A stretch of DNA of 64,000 nt. Origin: Lentisphaera araneosa HTCC2155 (GTDB lineage: Bacteria > Verrucomicrobiota > Lentisphaeria > Lentisphaerales > Lentisphaeraceae). Both the position numbers and the translations under genes were made by a program. The stretch's first letter is position 1. Each line of letters starts with the position of its first letter. The DNA lies in the NCBI RefSeq assembly GCF_000170755.1, contig NZ_ABCK01000001.1:310001-374000 (forward strand). Direction: 5' to 3'. Below, one piece after another: positions 33,629-42,740 of the stretch. The notes below the pieces were generated by a model. It searched no databases. It worked only from the letters and a program-made list of their open reading frames with translations, and was not told the DNA's origin.

Positions 33629-36600
33629 ATGAAAGATATCAAATACAGGTACGAACACACCCTAGGTTTTAGCGAGTTCCGCAACAACACAGGAATGCAC
33701 TTCCGCATTCTCCAAGACGGCACAGCTTATAGCATTGAAAACGACAATGTTATGGTCAACCTTTTCATGGGTAGTATTTTTGATGAAGCTGTGAGCAATA
33801 TCTACCTTCGCGTTTTTAAATCAGGCGAAATCATTTCGACTCCCATGATCTCAAAAAATTCTAAATTTGCGATCTCCGCAGATGATAGAGCTTATGTTTT
33901 AAAAGGTCAATTTGAGAATATTGATTATTCCTTAACTTTCCGTCTTTCCGAAAATACAGGCACCTGGTTCTGGACAGCTTCCGTAGAAAACAAAGGTGCT
34001 GATACTGAAGTTGACTTCATCTATGTACAAGATGCCGGTGTTGCCGCTAAAGGCGCTCCCCTCAATAACGAAGGTTATGTCTCTCACTACATTGACCACA
34101 CTGTGCTCGGTGACAAAGAAAGTGGTTACGTTCTCTTCTCTCGCCAAAACCTCAAACAGCACACGGGCTTCCCTTTCCTTATGTCAGGTGTTCTAGATGG
34201 TGCCACTGGCTTCAGTACTGATGGTATTGACTTCTTTGGCCACCAATACAAAGAGAATGCTGAAATCGCAGCTCTCAAAGAAGAAACATTACGCAGTATT
34301 CGTCGTCAGGGTGAGTTCTCCTGCCACGTGCTTCAGTCAAAGCGCGTCAGTCTTGCGGCTGGTGCTTCTGCAGAAAAAACTTTCTTCGCTTTCTTTGAAA
34401 TCAATCACGAAGCAACGACTTCTTCTGCTGACCTCGAAAAAGTAGAACTCGCTAAAAATGAATTCGCAGCTCTTCCCGCGATTGAGTTTCCTGAAGCCAA
34501 GGCGAGTGGCTACAATAACCTCTTTGGCGAAGCTAAGTTCTTTGCTACTGAAGACCTCACTGAAGCTGATCTTGAAAAATACTTCACTGGCGAAAAACGC
34601 AACCTCGAAGAACTCAATGGTCAAACAGCCGCTTTCTTTTATGGTGATGATTCAAAACACGTTGTTCTCAAAAATAAAGAGTTGAGCTGCGACCGTCCTC
34701 ACGGTCACATTGTTCGTTCAGGTGAAGACCTCTTCCCTTCTGACGAAGCCATTGCTTCGACTTGTTGGATGGGGGGCGTTTTTAACTCACAAGTCACTTT
34801 TGGTAATACTTCATTCAACAAATCAATCGGCATTGTCCGCGGTTGGGTTAATTTTCAACGTGCCTCGGGTCAACGAATCTTTGTTAAAGATGGCGATAAA
34901 ATCGAACAACTTCGCATGCCTTCTGCTTTTGAGATCAGCCTCAACGCTTGTCGCTGGATTTATAAAGGCGCCGAAGAAACGATCATTGTCACAACTCAAT
35001 GTGCTATTTCCGACGCTGTCCTCGTGACAAATATCGAAGTTGAATCAGGTAAAGAACTCGAGTTCATCATCACGAACAACATCATCATGGGTGTGAATGA
35101 ATACGCTAATGAAACTGTGGGACGTGTGGATGACAAACGCTTTACTTTCTTCCCTGGCCACGATTACTTCGGTAAAAATAAGTACCCAAAAAGTCGTTTT
35201 GACCTCTCGGTAAAAGAAGGACAAGCAGATGCTAAACTTTCTGGCGACGAAGTTCTCTTCCTCGATGGCGAGTTCAAAAACTACCCTTACGCGACAATCA
35301 CAACAAGTGCAACAAGCCAATTCGAAATTGTCCTCACGGGCACAATCACTGATGACGTAAAAGCTGATGCAAACGCCAAAAAATACACCGCCGCTGATTT
35401 CGATACGTCGATCTTCAAAGTTGAAGCCGATGCATACTGGCGTTCACTCAATAACAACGCTAAATGCTCTGGGCTTGATAACAACTCAGTATCTAAACTC
35501 AGTGAAGTGATCCCATGGCTCCAGCACAATGCCATGATCCACTACACAAAACCTTACGGTCTCGAACAGTATTCTGGCGCTGCATGGGGTAGCCGTGACG
35601 TTTGCCAGGGTCCTGTAGAACTTCTTCTTGCCTTTGGTAAGACTGAGCCCGTCAAACGCGTTGTGCTCGAAGTTTACAAACACCAATACGAGCAAAATGG
35701 CGAATGGCCTCAGTGGTTCATGTTCGACAAGTTCTCTGATATTCAGCAGGCACACGCTCACGGCGACATCATTGTATGGCCTTTGAAAGCGGTTTGTGAT
35801 TACGTTGAATACTCCAACGACCTTTCCATTCTCGACGAAAAGATTCCTTACACAAATATTGAAGGTTTCGAATTCACTGACAAAGAAGAAACTCTCTTCG
35901 ATCACATCAACAAAGAACTCGATCACATTCGCAATGCTTTTGTCGGTGATACTAAGCTCATCAGTTATGGCGATGGCGACTGGAATGATTCACTTCAGCC
36001 TCACGACCCAGAGATGAAAGATAAACTCGTTTCTGTTTGGACCGTTGAACTTCTTTACCAAACATTTACGCGTTACCAAGTTGTTTGTGAAAAAGCTGGT
36101 AAAACTGAACTCGCAGCAGAACTCAAAGCGACTTGTGGACAAATGAAGAAGGACTTCAATCACTACCTCGTGAAAGACGATCTCACTGCAGGTTTTGCTT
36201 TCTTTAACTCTGAGGACGACGTCGATCTTCTCCTTCACCCAACGGACACAAAAACGGGTGTTAAGTACCGTCTTCTCCCAGCGATTCGCGGTATTATTTC
36301 AGAGATCTTTGAACCTGAACAAGCGGAAGCTCACTACCAAATGATTCAGGATAAACTGCTCTTCAAAGATGGGGTTCACCTCATGGATCCTCCCCCGCAA
36401 TACACGGGTGGTATTTCTAAATCTTTCCAACGTGCGGAAACCGCAACTTTTGTAGGTCGTGAAATTGGTAATCACTATGTCCATGCTCACCTCCGTTACA
36501 TGGAAGCCATGGCTAAGCTCGGTAAAGCCGAAGAACTCTTAACGGCCATGGAAGTTGTGAATCCTGTGAATATTCAGGATAGCTTTGACTCGGCGGAAAT

Positions 36601-37042
36601 CCGTCAATCTAACTGCTACTTCTCATCTTCAGATGCGGACTATAATGACCGTTATGAAGCTCAAGAAACGGTTGAAGATCTTCGCTCTGGTAAAGTTAAA
36701 TCTAAGGGTGGCTGGAGAATCTATTCTTCTGGACCTGGTATCTACGTGAACGTGCTGATTACTCGCGTTCTCGGCATTCGTCGTTTCTATGATGATTTTG
36801 TGATCGATCCCGTTCTTCCTGAGAACTTTGATGGCCTCAATTTCAACTTCGATATCGATGGCAAACCCGTCGTCTTTAAATACAACAAGTCGGCAGATAA
36901 AAAGGTGCTTCTCAATGGTAAAGAGCTCGAGCTCAATACGTCTAGCGACAACCCTTATCGCGATGGTGGTCTGAAGACTAAATGGACAACTTTCCGTCAA
37001 CTTCTTCAAGAAGATAGCAACGTAGTCGAAATTTATTCCTAA
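33629..37042 (+). CDS. GH94 glycoside phosphorylase, probable 1,2-beta-oligoglucan phosphorylase
   Basis: This 1137-residue protein has no signal peptide and is therefore cytosolic. It belongs to GH94, a phosphorolytic family that releases sugar 1-phosphate with inversion. The catalytic-region motif GDGDWNDS (781-788) is present, along with QYSGAAWGSRDVCQGPVELLLAFG, EWPQWFMFDKF, and the closing GGWRIYSSGPGIYVNVL. The length (about 1100 residues) and an N-terminus with ENDNVMVNLF and ISNIYLRV-like patterns match the 1,2-beta-oligoglucan phosphorylase subgroup (EC 2.4.1.333) better than cellobiose phosphorylase (about 800). The exact linkage is inferred from length and from neighbours of GH144 type. 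A strong AAGGAA site precedes the ATG. It would be the inside-cell step after import by the GPH symporter. Confidence 0.82.
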   Translation: MKDIKYRYEHTLGFSEFRNNTGMHFRILQDGTAYSIENDNVMVNLFMGSIFDEAVSNIYLRVFKSGEIISTPMISKNSKFAISADDRAYVLKGQFENIDYSLTFRLSENTGTWFWTASVENKGADTEVDFIYVQDAGVAAKGAPLNNEGYVSHYIDHTVLGDKESGYVLFSRQNLKQHTGFPFLMSGVLDGATGFSTDGIDFFGHQYKENAEIAALKEETLRSIRRQGEFSCHVLQSKRVSLAAGASAEKTFFAFFEINHEATTSSADLEKVELAKNEFAALPAIEFPEAKASGYNNLFGEAKFFATEDLTEADLEKYFTGEKRNLEELNGQTAAFFYGDDSKHVVLKNKELSCDRPHGHIVRSGEDLFPSDEAIASTCWMGGVFNSQVTFGNTSFNKSIGIVRGWVNFQRASGQRIFVKDGDKIEQLRMPSAFEISLNACRWIYKGAEETIIVTTQCAISDAVLVTNIEVESGKELEFIITNNIIMGVNEYANETVGRVDDKRFTFFPGHDYFGKNKYPKSRFDLSVKEGQADAKLSGDEVLFLDGEFKNYPYATITTSATSQFEIVLTGTITDDVKADANAKKYTAADFDTSIFKVEADAYWRSLNNNAKCSGLDNNSVSKLSEVIPWLQHNAMIHYTKPYGLEQYSGAAWGSRDVCQGPVELLLAFGKTEPVKRVVLEVYKHQYEQNGEWPQWFMFDKFSDIQQAHAHGDIIVWPLKAVCDYVEYSNDLSILDEKIPYTNIEGFEFTDKEETLFDHINKELDHIRNAFVGDTKLISYGDGDWNDSLQPHDPEMKDKLVSVWTVELLYQTFTRYQVVCEKAGKTELAAELKATCGQMKKDFNHYLVKDDLTAGFAFFNSEDDVDLLLHPTDTKTGVKYRLLPAIRGIISEIFEPEQAEAHYQMIQDKLLFKDGVHLMDPPPQYTGGISKSFQRAETATFVGREIGNHYVHAHLRYMEAMAKLGKAEELLTAMEVVNPVNIQDSFDSAEIRQSNCYFSSSDADYNDRYEAQETVEDLRSGKVKSKGGWRIYSSGPGIYVNVLITRVLGIRRFYDDFVIDPVLPENFDGLNFNFDIDGKPVVFKYNKSADKKVLLNGKELELNTSSDNPYRDGGLKTKWTTFRQLLQEDSNVVEIYS

Positions 37043-37051
37043 GCACCCCCT

Positions 37052-40000
37052 GTGAAGTATTTCTTTTTAAGCCTACTTTTTTGTTTTAGCCTCTTTGGTC
37101 TCGACCTTGTTGACTCGGGCACCATTCACATGAATGGTGCTGAGGGTCACTCACATTTCTCCAATGAGGGGTCGAAATTAAACTATAAGCTCAAACATCT
37201 AGCTATTGTCGGTAACTGGCACCGCTTAAAAGATATTGAACGAAAAGATTTACTTCACTTCACAATTTCAGATCCTTCCAAAGCGAAGGATCTGCAAATC
37301 AACTTAGAACTCAAGGGAGACGCGGGTGTTCAGCATTTTCCTTTGAGTTCTGAGAGCCAAGATATTCTCATTCAGTGGGATCTACTTGGCAACTTAAACG
37401 AAATCGTTTTGCTCGTCAGTAACACAAAACAATCAACTGTTTCAGGAGAGTTGAATTATAGTTTTGACTTAAGGAATTTCCCTGCATTAGAAAAGAAGCA
37501 AAGTTTTCAAATCGCTGAGTCCGGTGCTTTAAACATCAATTCAGCCATTTCTTTCTTAGACGATAGTAGACTGAAATTTGCTCTCGGACCAGGGGATATT
37601 TGTGGTGTGTGGGCCAAGGGTTTTGATCTTCAGGGCATGGATATATTAGAATTAAATTTATCGCCCCTTCAACTCAACTCTAAGTTGCAATATTCTGTGG
37701 AAATCAAAGGCGACAAAAACACTCAAGTTATCAGCTTAAATGACAGTACTTCACGCACGGTTCTTGATCACGAGAATTTAAGTAAGATAAACGAACTCGT
37801 ACTCTTGATCGAGAATACCAGTCCCAATCATGTCAGTGATCAACTCGCGTTCCAATTGCAAAGTTCAAAAATGACTTTCTTGGAAAAGATCAACCAAGAT
37901 CAAAAACTCGCACTTCTACTTATTCTCATTTGTGCTTTGATTTTTGCCCAATTTTTCAAAACTCCTTCCATGCTCAAGGCAAAAACATACCATAAGTCAC
38001 TTGCGATCAGTTTATACATAAGTTTAAACCTTATTGTTTACTCAATTTCTAACAGCCCTGCTTTGGAAAGGTCTTTTTATCCAATCTTAGCCTTAGCCTT
38101 AGCTTTTTGTTTAAGCGTTCTCATCAGTATTTTAGTGAGTTCAAAACTTCCAAGCCGTCGTGAAGTTTTCACTCATATCTCTCTCATCGGCATTAGCCTG
38201 ACTTTTATATCGACTTCAGCTGTATGGTCAATGCCCGATTCTTTTCTTGATTTGCCCTATTCCGGTGGCTTTGGGACCATTTTATTATTGACGCTCTACT
38301 TCGGTGCCTGCTATTTAAAAGCCAGTAAAAAATCTTTGCCTTTACTCACTTTTTATGGCCTCGCACTCGTCCCAAGTTTTATCTCACTTTTGCTGATGAT
38401 GCAAAACACGGCCTTTCTCAATGAACTCGTACAATTAAAATTCATTAGTCACCAAAGTTTATCAGAGAATATTGGTCTTATCACAAGCCGTTTTCTCATC
38501 CTCTTTTTCTTTGTGGAGTTCATCTGCCAGTGCTTTTCTTTCATCATTAATAAGCATGCTTTGTTCGACAAGAATGCTCATAAAAAACTGGCTTACTTAT
38601 CTTTTGCGATTGTCTTAGCTCCCTATATCGCTGACTTAGGTTGTGGAACTTACATGAGCGAGTTCCCACGAATCTTACAAGCTATCATTGCTGTTGTCAC
38701 AACCGTCTTCTCGCAGGGGATGTTATGGGCTTTTGTGTTTATGATCACGGGTGTGCTCCTCGATGCCATAAAAGGCATTGGTCCTGCGGCGCATACCATT
38801 CACGATCACGCTTTTAAAGGCCGCCATAATGGCCGTGTTTACTCGGGCGTGCTCATGGCGATCTTGCAGCTTTTAGGCATGCTCTGTGAATGGAACTTCA
38901 GTCGTCAGCTCTTTGAATCGTCTCCGATCATAAGTCTAAGTTTAATCATGATCTTTGTTTTCCCCACAGTCAAAGTCATCATCGAAAGTTTTGATGGTAG
39001 CCACGGTTTCTTTGATCGTACCAAGTCCGCTTACAAAGAAAGCCACCTTTACACCCGCGGTGCTTTAGTCGGTTTATCATTAGGTTTAGCCATTCAATGG
39101 AACTTGAGTTCACAACACACTTTTCTCCGGATTCTTTTTGGCTGTATTGCCGGAACCCTTGTCTTTGCAGGCGTTAATGCGCTAAAAGAGAAGAGTGCTA
39201 AATCATTTTTACTTAACTCTCTGCAAGGTGGTTTCATTGGTGCTGCTCTCGCCTTCTACTTTGACGCAGGCCAACTTCCCGTTGTGAGCGAAAGGTTCTT
39301 TAACTACAATACTTTTGCGACAAACGCACAAAACTACTCTTTCGACACGCTCTTATCCAAATGGGGTCACGTGCAGCTCGGGACTTACACGGGTGGTTCA
39401 AAACTCTTTTTCAACCAAGCGCTCAATGGCGTTATTGCCTGGGGTGTTGCTGCCTGGCTCTTTGCCTTAAACCAATCCCTTTTAAAGGCTTTATTTACAC
39501 GCAATAGCATCCACCTCAAACGCATTGTTTCTCAAGATGGGCTCACTGAACTTGCCGAAGGAACCATTCGCGTTTTGCGTTGGGGACTCTGGATGTCACC
39601 CATTATTTTCACTTTCCTTCGTCAAATGCCCGCACCAACTTGGTACAACCAGGATGGTGCGGTTCATACTCTCTTTTGCATTGGAGCGAACTTCACCATG
39701 AGTGCTGAACAATTTCATTCTTGGTCATTAGAAGTCTTTATGTGGATCATGGCTTACGAAGGCTTCCGCATCCTCATTTGGCTCGATCACATGGGCTTGC
39801 GCGTTGCCACTTTAGTTAACTTAAGTTTTATCGGCATGGATGACTTGGATAAGAAATTTGCACGTTTTACGGGCAAGGAAGGCCTCTCTGTCATACCTGA
39901 AGGTGTAAAACGTTTCATGACTTGGGCACCGTTGCTCATCCCCTATTACATTCCTCGTTCAGGAGCTGACTGGGATTATGCTTGGAATAAAGCTCTATCC

Positions 40001-40840
40001 ATACAGGCAAGTAGCCAGAACTTCAATTCACTCAAGCCTACAGTTCTGCTCACTCTATTTGCCTCAACTCTCGTGCTTATCCAGCTCTATTTAACATTCC
40101 GTAAATACAGAGAGAAAAATTCTTTACAGATCAGTAATCAAGAACTTCACCTCTCTTGTCAGGATGGACATGTGAGCAGCTCCATGCACGGCCTTCGATC
40201 AAATATCCAAATCACTCGATCGAGTAAGCTTCATGAAAACTCTCAAATTTTCCTTTTAAAGCACGGAAATGAAAAATTTAATCTCTTTAAAGAATCAAGG
40301 ATTCGCAGAGATGAAAACACACTGATTTTTGAACTCCAGAAAGAATTATTCAAGGCTGAAGTCAAAATCACCATCCCAGTTAAAAGTGATCCTATTTACT
40401 TTGTTGATCTAAAAATTGAGAATGCGAAAAAAGCCGACATCGAACTGATTCTCTATCAAGAGTGGAGCTTAGATAAAGCTAACGAAGATAGTGTGCGAGT
40501 TAAAGAAAAACGTGAATCACAAGAGGTCCTATTGTCGCCGGGATCTAATGCCCTCTACTGCCTACAGCCTACGACTGGAATGTTTGGCTTGATGGCTTCC
40601 CAAAAAGCTCCTAACACTTACTTACGCCATCGTAGCGATTTCGACGCATCGAGCTTAATGAAAGAGGCGCCAAAAACTCAACGTCAATGGCATGCTGACC
40701 CCGCAACTGGACTCGTGCTAAATTTCACTTTGGACGAAAAGGAAAATTATCAAAACCGTTTTGCTATGGGCTGTGCTTTCTACGAAGACGAAGCCATCAA
40801 TTTTGTTAAATCTTATCTCTTACCTGAAACAAGGAAATAA
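37052..40840 (+). CDS. Very large polytopic membrane protein with C-terminal GH94-like beta-sandwich
   Basis: This 1262-residue protein starts with GTG, 9 nt after the previous stop. A signal peptide (1-16) precedes two similar extracytoplasmic domains (about 20-145 and 150-275). Each ends with a matching stretch (LLGNLNEIVLLVSNT and LSKINELVLLIENT), so they are an internal duplication. Residues about 285-1020 contain some twenty transmembrane helices with short loops (AHTIHDHAFKGRHNGRVYSG, PYYIPRSGADWDYAWNKAL). Residues 1023-1262 look like the N-terminal beta-sandwich domain of GH94 and cyclic-glucan-synthase proteins (LILYQEWSL, MASQKAPNTYLRHRSDFDAS, TGLVLNFTL). No GT84 or GH94 catalytic motif was found. 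It may bind, export or sense beta-1,2-glucan. The function is inferred from context. The next gene begins 2 nt after its stop. Confidence 0.72.
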   Translation: MKYFFLSLLFCFSLFGLDLVDSGTIHMNGAEGHSHFSNEGSKLNYKLKHLAIVGNWHRLKDIERKDLLHFTISDPSKAKDLQINLELKGDAGVQHFPLSSESQDILIQWDLLGNLNEIVLLVSNTKQSTVSGELNYSFDLRNFPALEKKQSFQIAESGALNINSAISFLDDSRLKFALGPGDICGVWAKGFDLQGMDILELNLSPLQLNSKLQYSVEIKGDKNTQVISLNDSTSRTVLDHENLSKINELVLLIENTSPNHVSDQLAFQLQSSKMTFLEKINQDQKLALLLILICALIFAQFFKTPSMLKAKTYHKSLAISLYISLNLIVYSISNSPALERSFYPILALALAFCLSVLISILVSSKLPSRREVFTHISLIGISLTFISTSAVWSMPDSFLDLPYSGGFGTILLLTLYFGACYLKASKKSLPLLTFYGLALVPSFISLLLMMQNTAFLNELVQLKFISHQSLSENIGLITSRFLILFFFVEFICQCFSFIINKHALFDKNAHKKLAYLSFAIVLAPYIADLGCGTYMSEFPRILQAIIAVVTTVFSQGMLWAFVFMITGVLLDAIKGIGPAAHTIHDHAFKGRHNGRVYSGVLMAILQLLGMLCEWNFSRQLFESSPIISLSLIMIFVFPTVKVIIESFDGSHGFFDRTKSAYKESHLYTRGALVGLSLGLAIQWNLSSQHTFLRILFGCIAGTLVFAGVNALKEKSAKSFLLNSLQGGFIGAALAFYFDAGQLPVVSERFFNYNTFATNAQNYSFDTLLSKWGHVQLGTYTGGSKLFFNQALNGVIAWGVAAWLFALNQSLLKALFTRNSIHLKRIVSQDGLTELAEGTIRVLRWGLWMSPIIFTFLRQMPAPTWYNQDGAVHTLFCIGANFTMSAEQFHSWSLEVFMWIMAYEGFRILIWLDHMGLRVATLVNLSFIGMDDLDKKFARFTGKEGLSVIPEGVKRFMTWAPLLIPYYIPRSGADWDYAWNKALSIQASSQNFNSLKPTVLLTLFASTLVLIQLYLTFRKYREKNSLQISNQELHLSCQDGHVSSSMHGLRSNIQITRSSKLHENSQIFLLKHGNEKFNLFKESRIRRDENTLIFELQKELFKAEVKITIPVKSDPIYFVDLKIENAKKADIELILYQEWSLDKANEDSVRVKEKRESQEVLLSPGSNALYCLQPTTGMFGLMASQKAPNTYLRHRSDFDASSLMKEAPKTQRQWHADPATGLVLNFTLDEKENYQNRFAMGCAFYEDEAINFVKSYLLPETRK

Positions 40841-40842
40841 AT

Positions 40843-42732
40843 ATGAAAAAACTCCTCTCACTCGGGCTTCTCGCCTTAGTTTCTGCATCATGCACAAGTA
40901 CAAAAACTTACTCAGAAAAACTTCTTGATAACTCATTAAAGTTCGTCGATGAAGAACACGGCATGATTGATCCTTATTCTTCTTATCCTGTAGAAGGTTG
41001 GAACCAGGACCCTGAACGTGGGCTTTACTTGAGAAACTTCACGCAACTCTCTGCGATTGGTGAATACCTTGAGCTTCTAGCTAATATGTCGGCGGGCTAC
41101 TGTGGCGATGCTTACTCACAAGCCGATTCACTCGAAAAACTTGATCGTATGAGCAACACACTATTAACAGATCAAGACAATCCTCAGCTTGCAGCTAAAG
41201 GCCTTATGGTTAACTTTCTCGATTTAGGCAATGGCCATCGTGTAGGCCCGCTCGGTGAAAAAATCAGTAAAGCCAAATTCCAAAAGAACCTTGAGAATAT
41301 TGACACCAATAAACTTTGGGATGTGCTCGTTGAAGCTAAGTGGATCAAGCCCTCAAGTGATGGCACTTGGGCAAACATCCTACGTTCGGATAAATACGGT
41401 ACAGAACATTTTGAAGGTGTGCTTGCCCCTTATTTCGAACAGCGTTATCAAATCATGGAAGTCCTCGATCAGCGCGTGGTGAATATTGTTTTTGGCGACA
41501 ACGTCAACCTAACCGCATCCCTTGCTAAATCTATTGGCGCCCTACTTGACCCCAAACTTGTGGATAATGAAAAAGCTCTAAAAATCCGTAAAAAGCTCGA
41601 CCTTTTTCTAAGAAGGCAAAAAGTTGGTTATGAATCTCTCATCGATCCGAAGACCCAATCATTCTACTTTGCTTGGGATGCAACAAATAATACTTACACG
41701 GGCTGGGAAGTTAATGGAGTCTTTCAAGAAGCTCATATGAATTCATTTATCAATGAATTCCGTGCACCTTGGACTTTTGTTGTTCTTTATTACGACTTAA
41801 ATCCTGCGACTCTCGCAAACGCCGCCTTCAAAATCAAGCCCTACCCACATAGTTCTGGAGAAGACATTTATTCTTTAGCAACGTGGGATGGCTCGGCTTT
41901 CCAATTCCTCGGCCTCACCAACTTCTTACGTGATCAAGATAATCCTGCTTGGAATAAACTTATGACGATTGCTGCTAAAATTCATTTAGATTACTCTAAG
42001 CAACATCAATTGCCTGGTCTATTATCGGAGTCTTATACGGGCAACAAAACTCAATACACGGGCCATGTTGGCTTGCCGTCGAACTGCATTTCTAGCGAAC
42101 ACCGCATAACTGATGCACCCTCACTTTACGCATTGGGTGTTGCTAGCATTTACCAAGCCGAAAAAGTTGAAGCCCTCCTAGAACGTCATTGGGAAACGAT
42201 CTCACTTCTACTCACAGATCACGGCCCATGGGAAGGCTATAACACAACACAGAAAAAAGTCATTGAGTTCCAAACCTCGGCACACACACTTGCCCTTAGT
42301 TTAGGTTTACTCCAAACGGGTCCAGTCATGATGGAACGTTTCTTGGATCATTATGAGCTCAATTCAAAGCTCGCTGAATTCTACCAAGCTGGAGAAAGCT
42401 GGCAAGTAAGCGACTTCGCTAATAGTGAAGTGCGTTTCTCACAAGCTCAGAATTTGAGTAATGGCGAAATCACAGTTGCCTATTCTTCTAGTGCCGATGA
42501 AAAAGCTGTCTTAACTTTTATGCGTAAAGCTGACTCAGCCTACGGTAGAATGGAAATGAATAACGAAATTTACCTAAACCTTAAAGCGAATGAATCAGGC
42601 GAACTCAACATCACCCTACCTGCCGTGCTGAGTTTACACGATATTGAGAGCATTCAGATTAGCCCTCTTTCATCTTCTAAAATCACGAACATTAGCTACA
42701 AAGCTTTTGATTCTGTACTTAAGCAAGATTAA
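40843..42732 (+). CDS. Lipoprotein, possible alpha/alpha-barrel glycan-acting enzyme
   Basis: This 629-residue protein has a signal peptide and a lipobox-like site (LALVSASC, Cys17), so it is probably a lipoprotein. The sequence is acidic to neutral and rich in aromatic and Asp/Asn residues. Segments such as EGWNQDPERGLYLRNFTQL, YTGWEVNGVFQEAHMNSFINE and GHVGLPSNCISSEHRITDAPSLYALGV suggest a helical-barrel enzyme fold like the beta-1,2-glucanase families (GH144 and its relatives). I cannot place it in a named family with confidence, so enzyme activity is only a possibility. It sits 2 nt after the giant membrane protein and 8 nt before the GH144-like gene, within one operon. AAGGA precedes the ATG. 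Confidence 0.65.
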   Translation: MKKLLSLGLLALVSASCTSTKTYSEKLLDNSLKFVDEEHGMIDPYSSYPVEGWNQDPERGLYLRNFTQLSAIGEYLELLANMSAGYCGDAYSQADSLEKLDRMSNTLLTDQDNPQLAAKGLMVNFLDLGNGHRVGPLGEKISKAKFQKNLENIDTNKLWDVLVEAKWIKPSSDGTWANILRSDKYGTEHFEGVLAPYFEQRYQIMEVLDQRVVNIVFGDNVNLTASLAKSIGALLDPKLVDNEKALKIRKKLDLFLRRQKVGYESLIDPKTQSFYFAWDATNNTYTGWEVNGVFQEAHMNSFINEFRAPWTFVVLYYDLNPATLANAAFKIKPYPHSSGEDIYSLATWDGSAFQFLGLTNFLRDQDNPAWNKLMTIAAKIHLDYSKQHQLPGLLSESYTGNKTQYTGHVGLPSNCISSEHRITDAPSLYALGVASIYQAEKVEALLERHWETISLLLTDHGPWEGYNTTQKKVIEFQTSAHTLALSLGLLQTGPVMMERFLDHYELNSKLAEFYQAGESWQVSDFANSEVRFSQAQNLSNGEITVAYSSSADEKAVLTFMRKADSAYGRMEMNNEIYLNLKANESGELNITLPAVLSLHDIESIQISPLSSSKITNISYKAFDSVLKQD

Positions 42733-42740
42733 GTTCAAGT

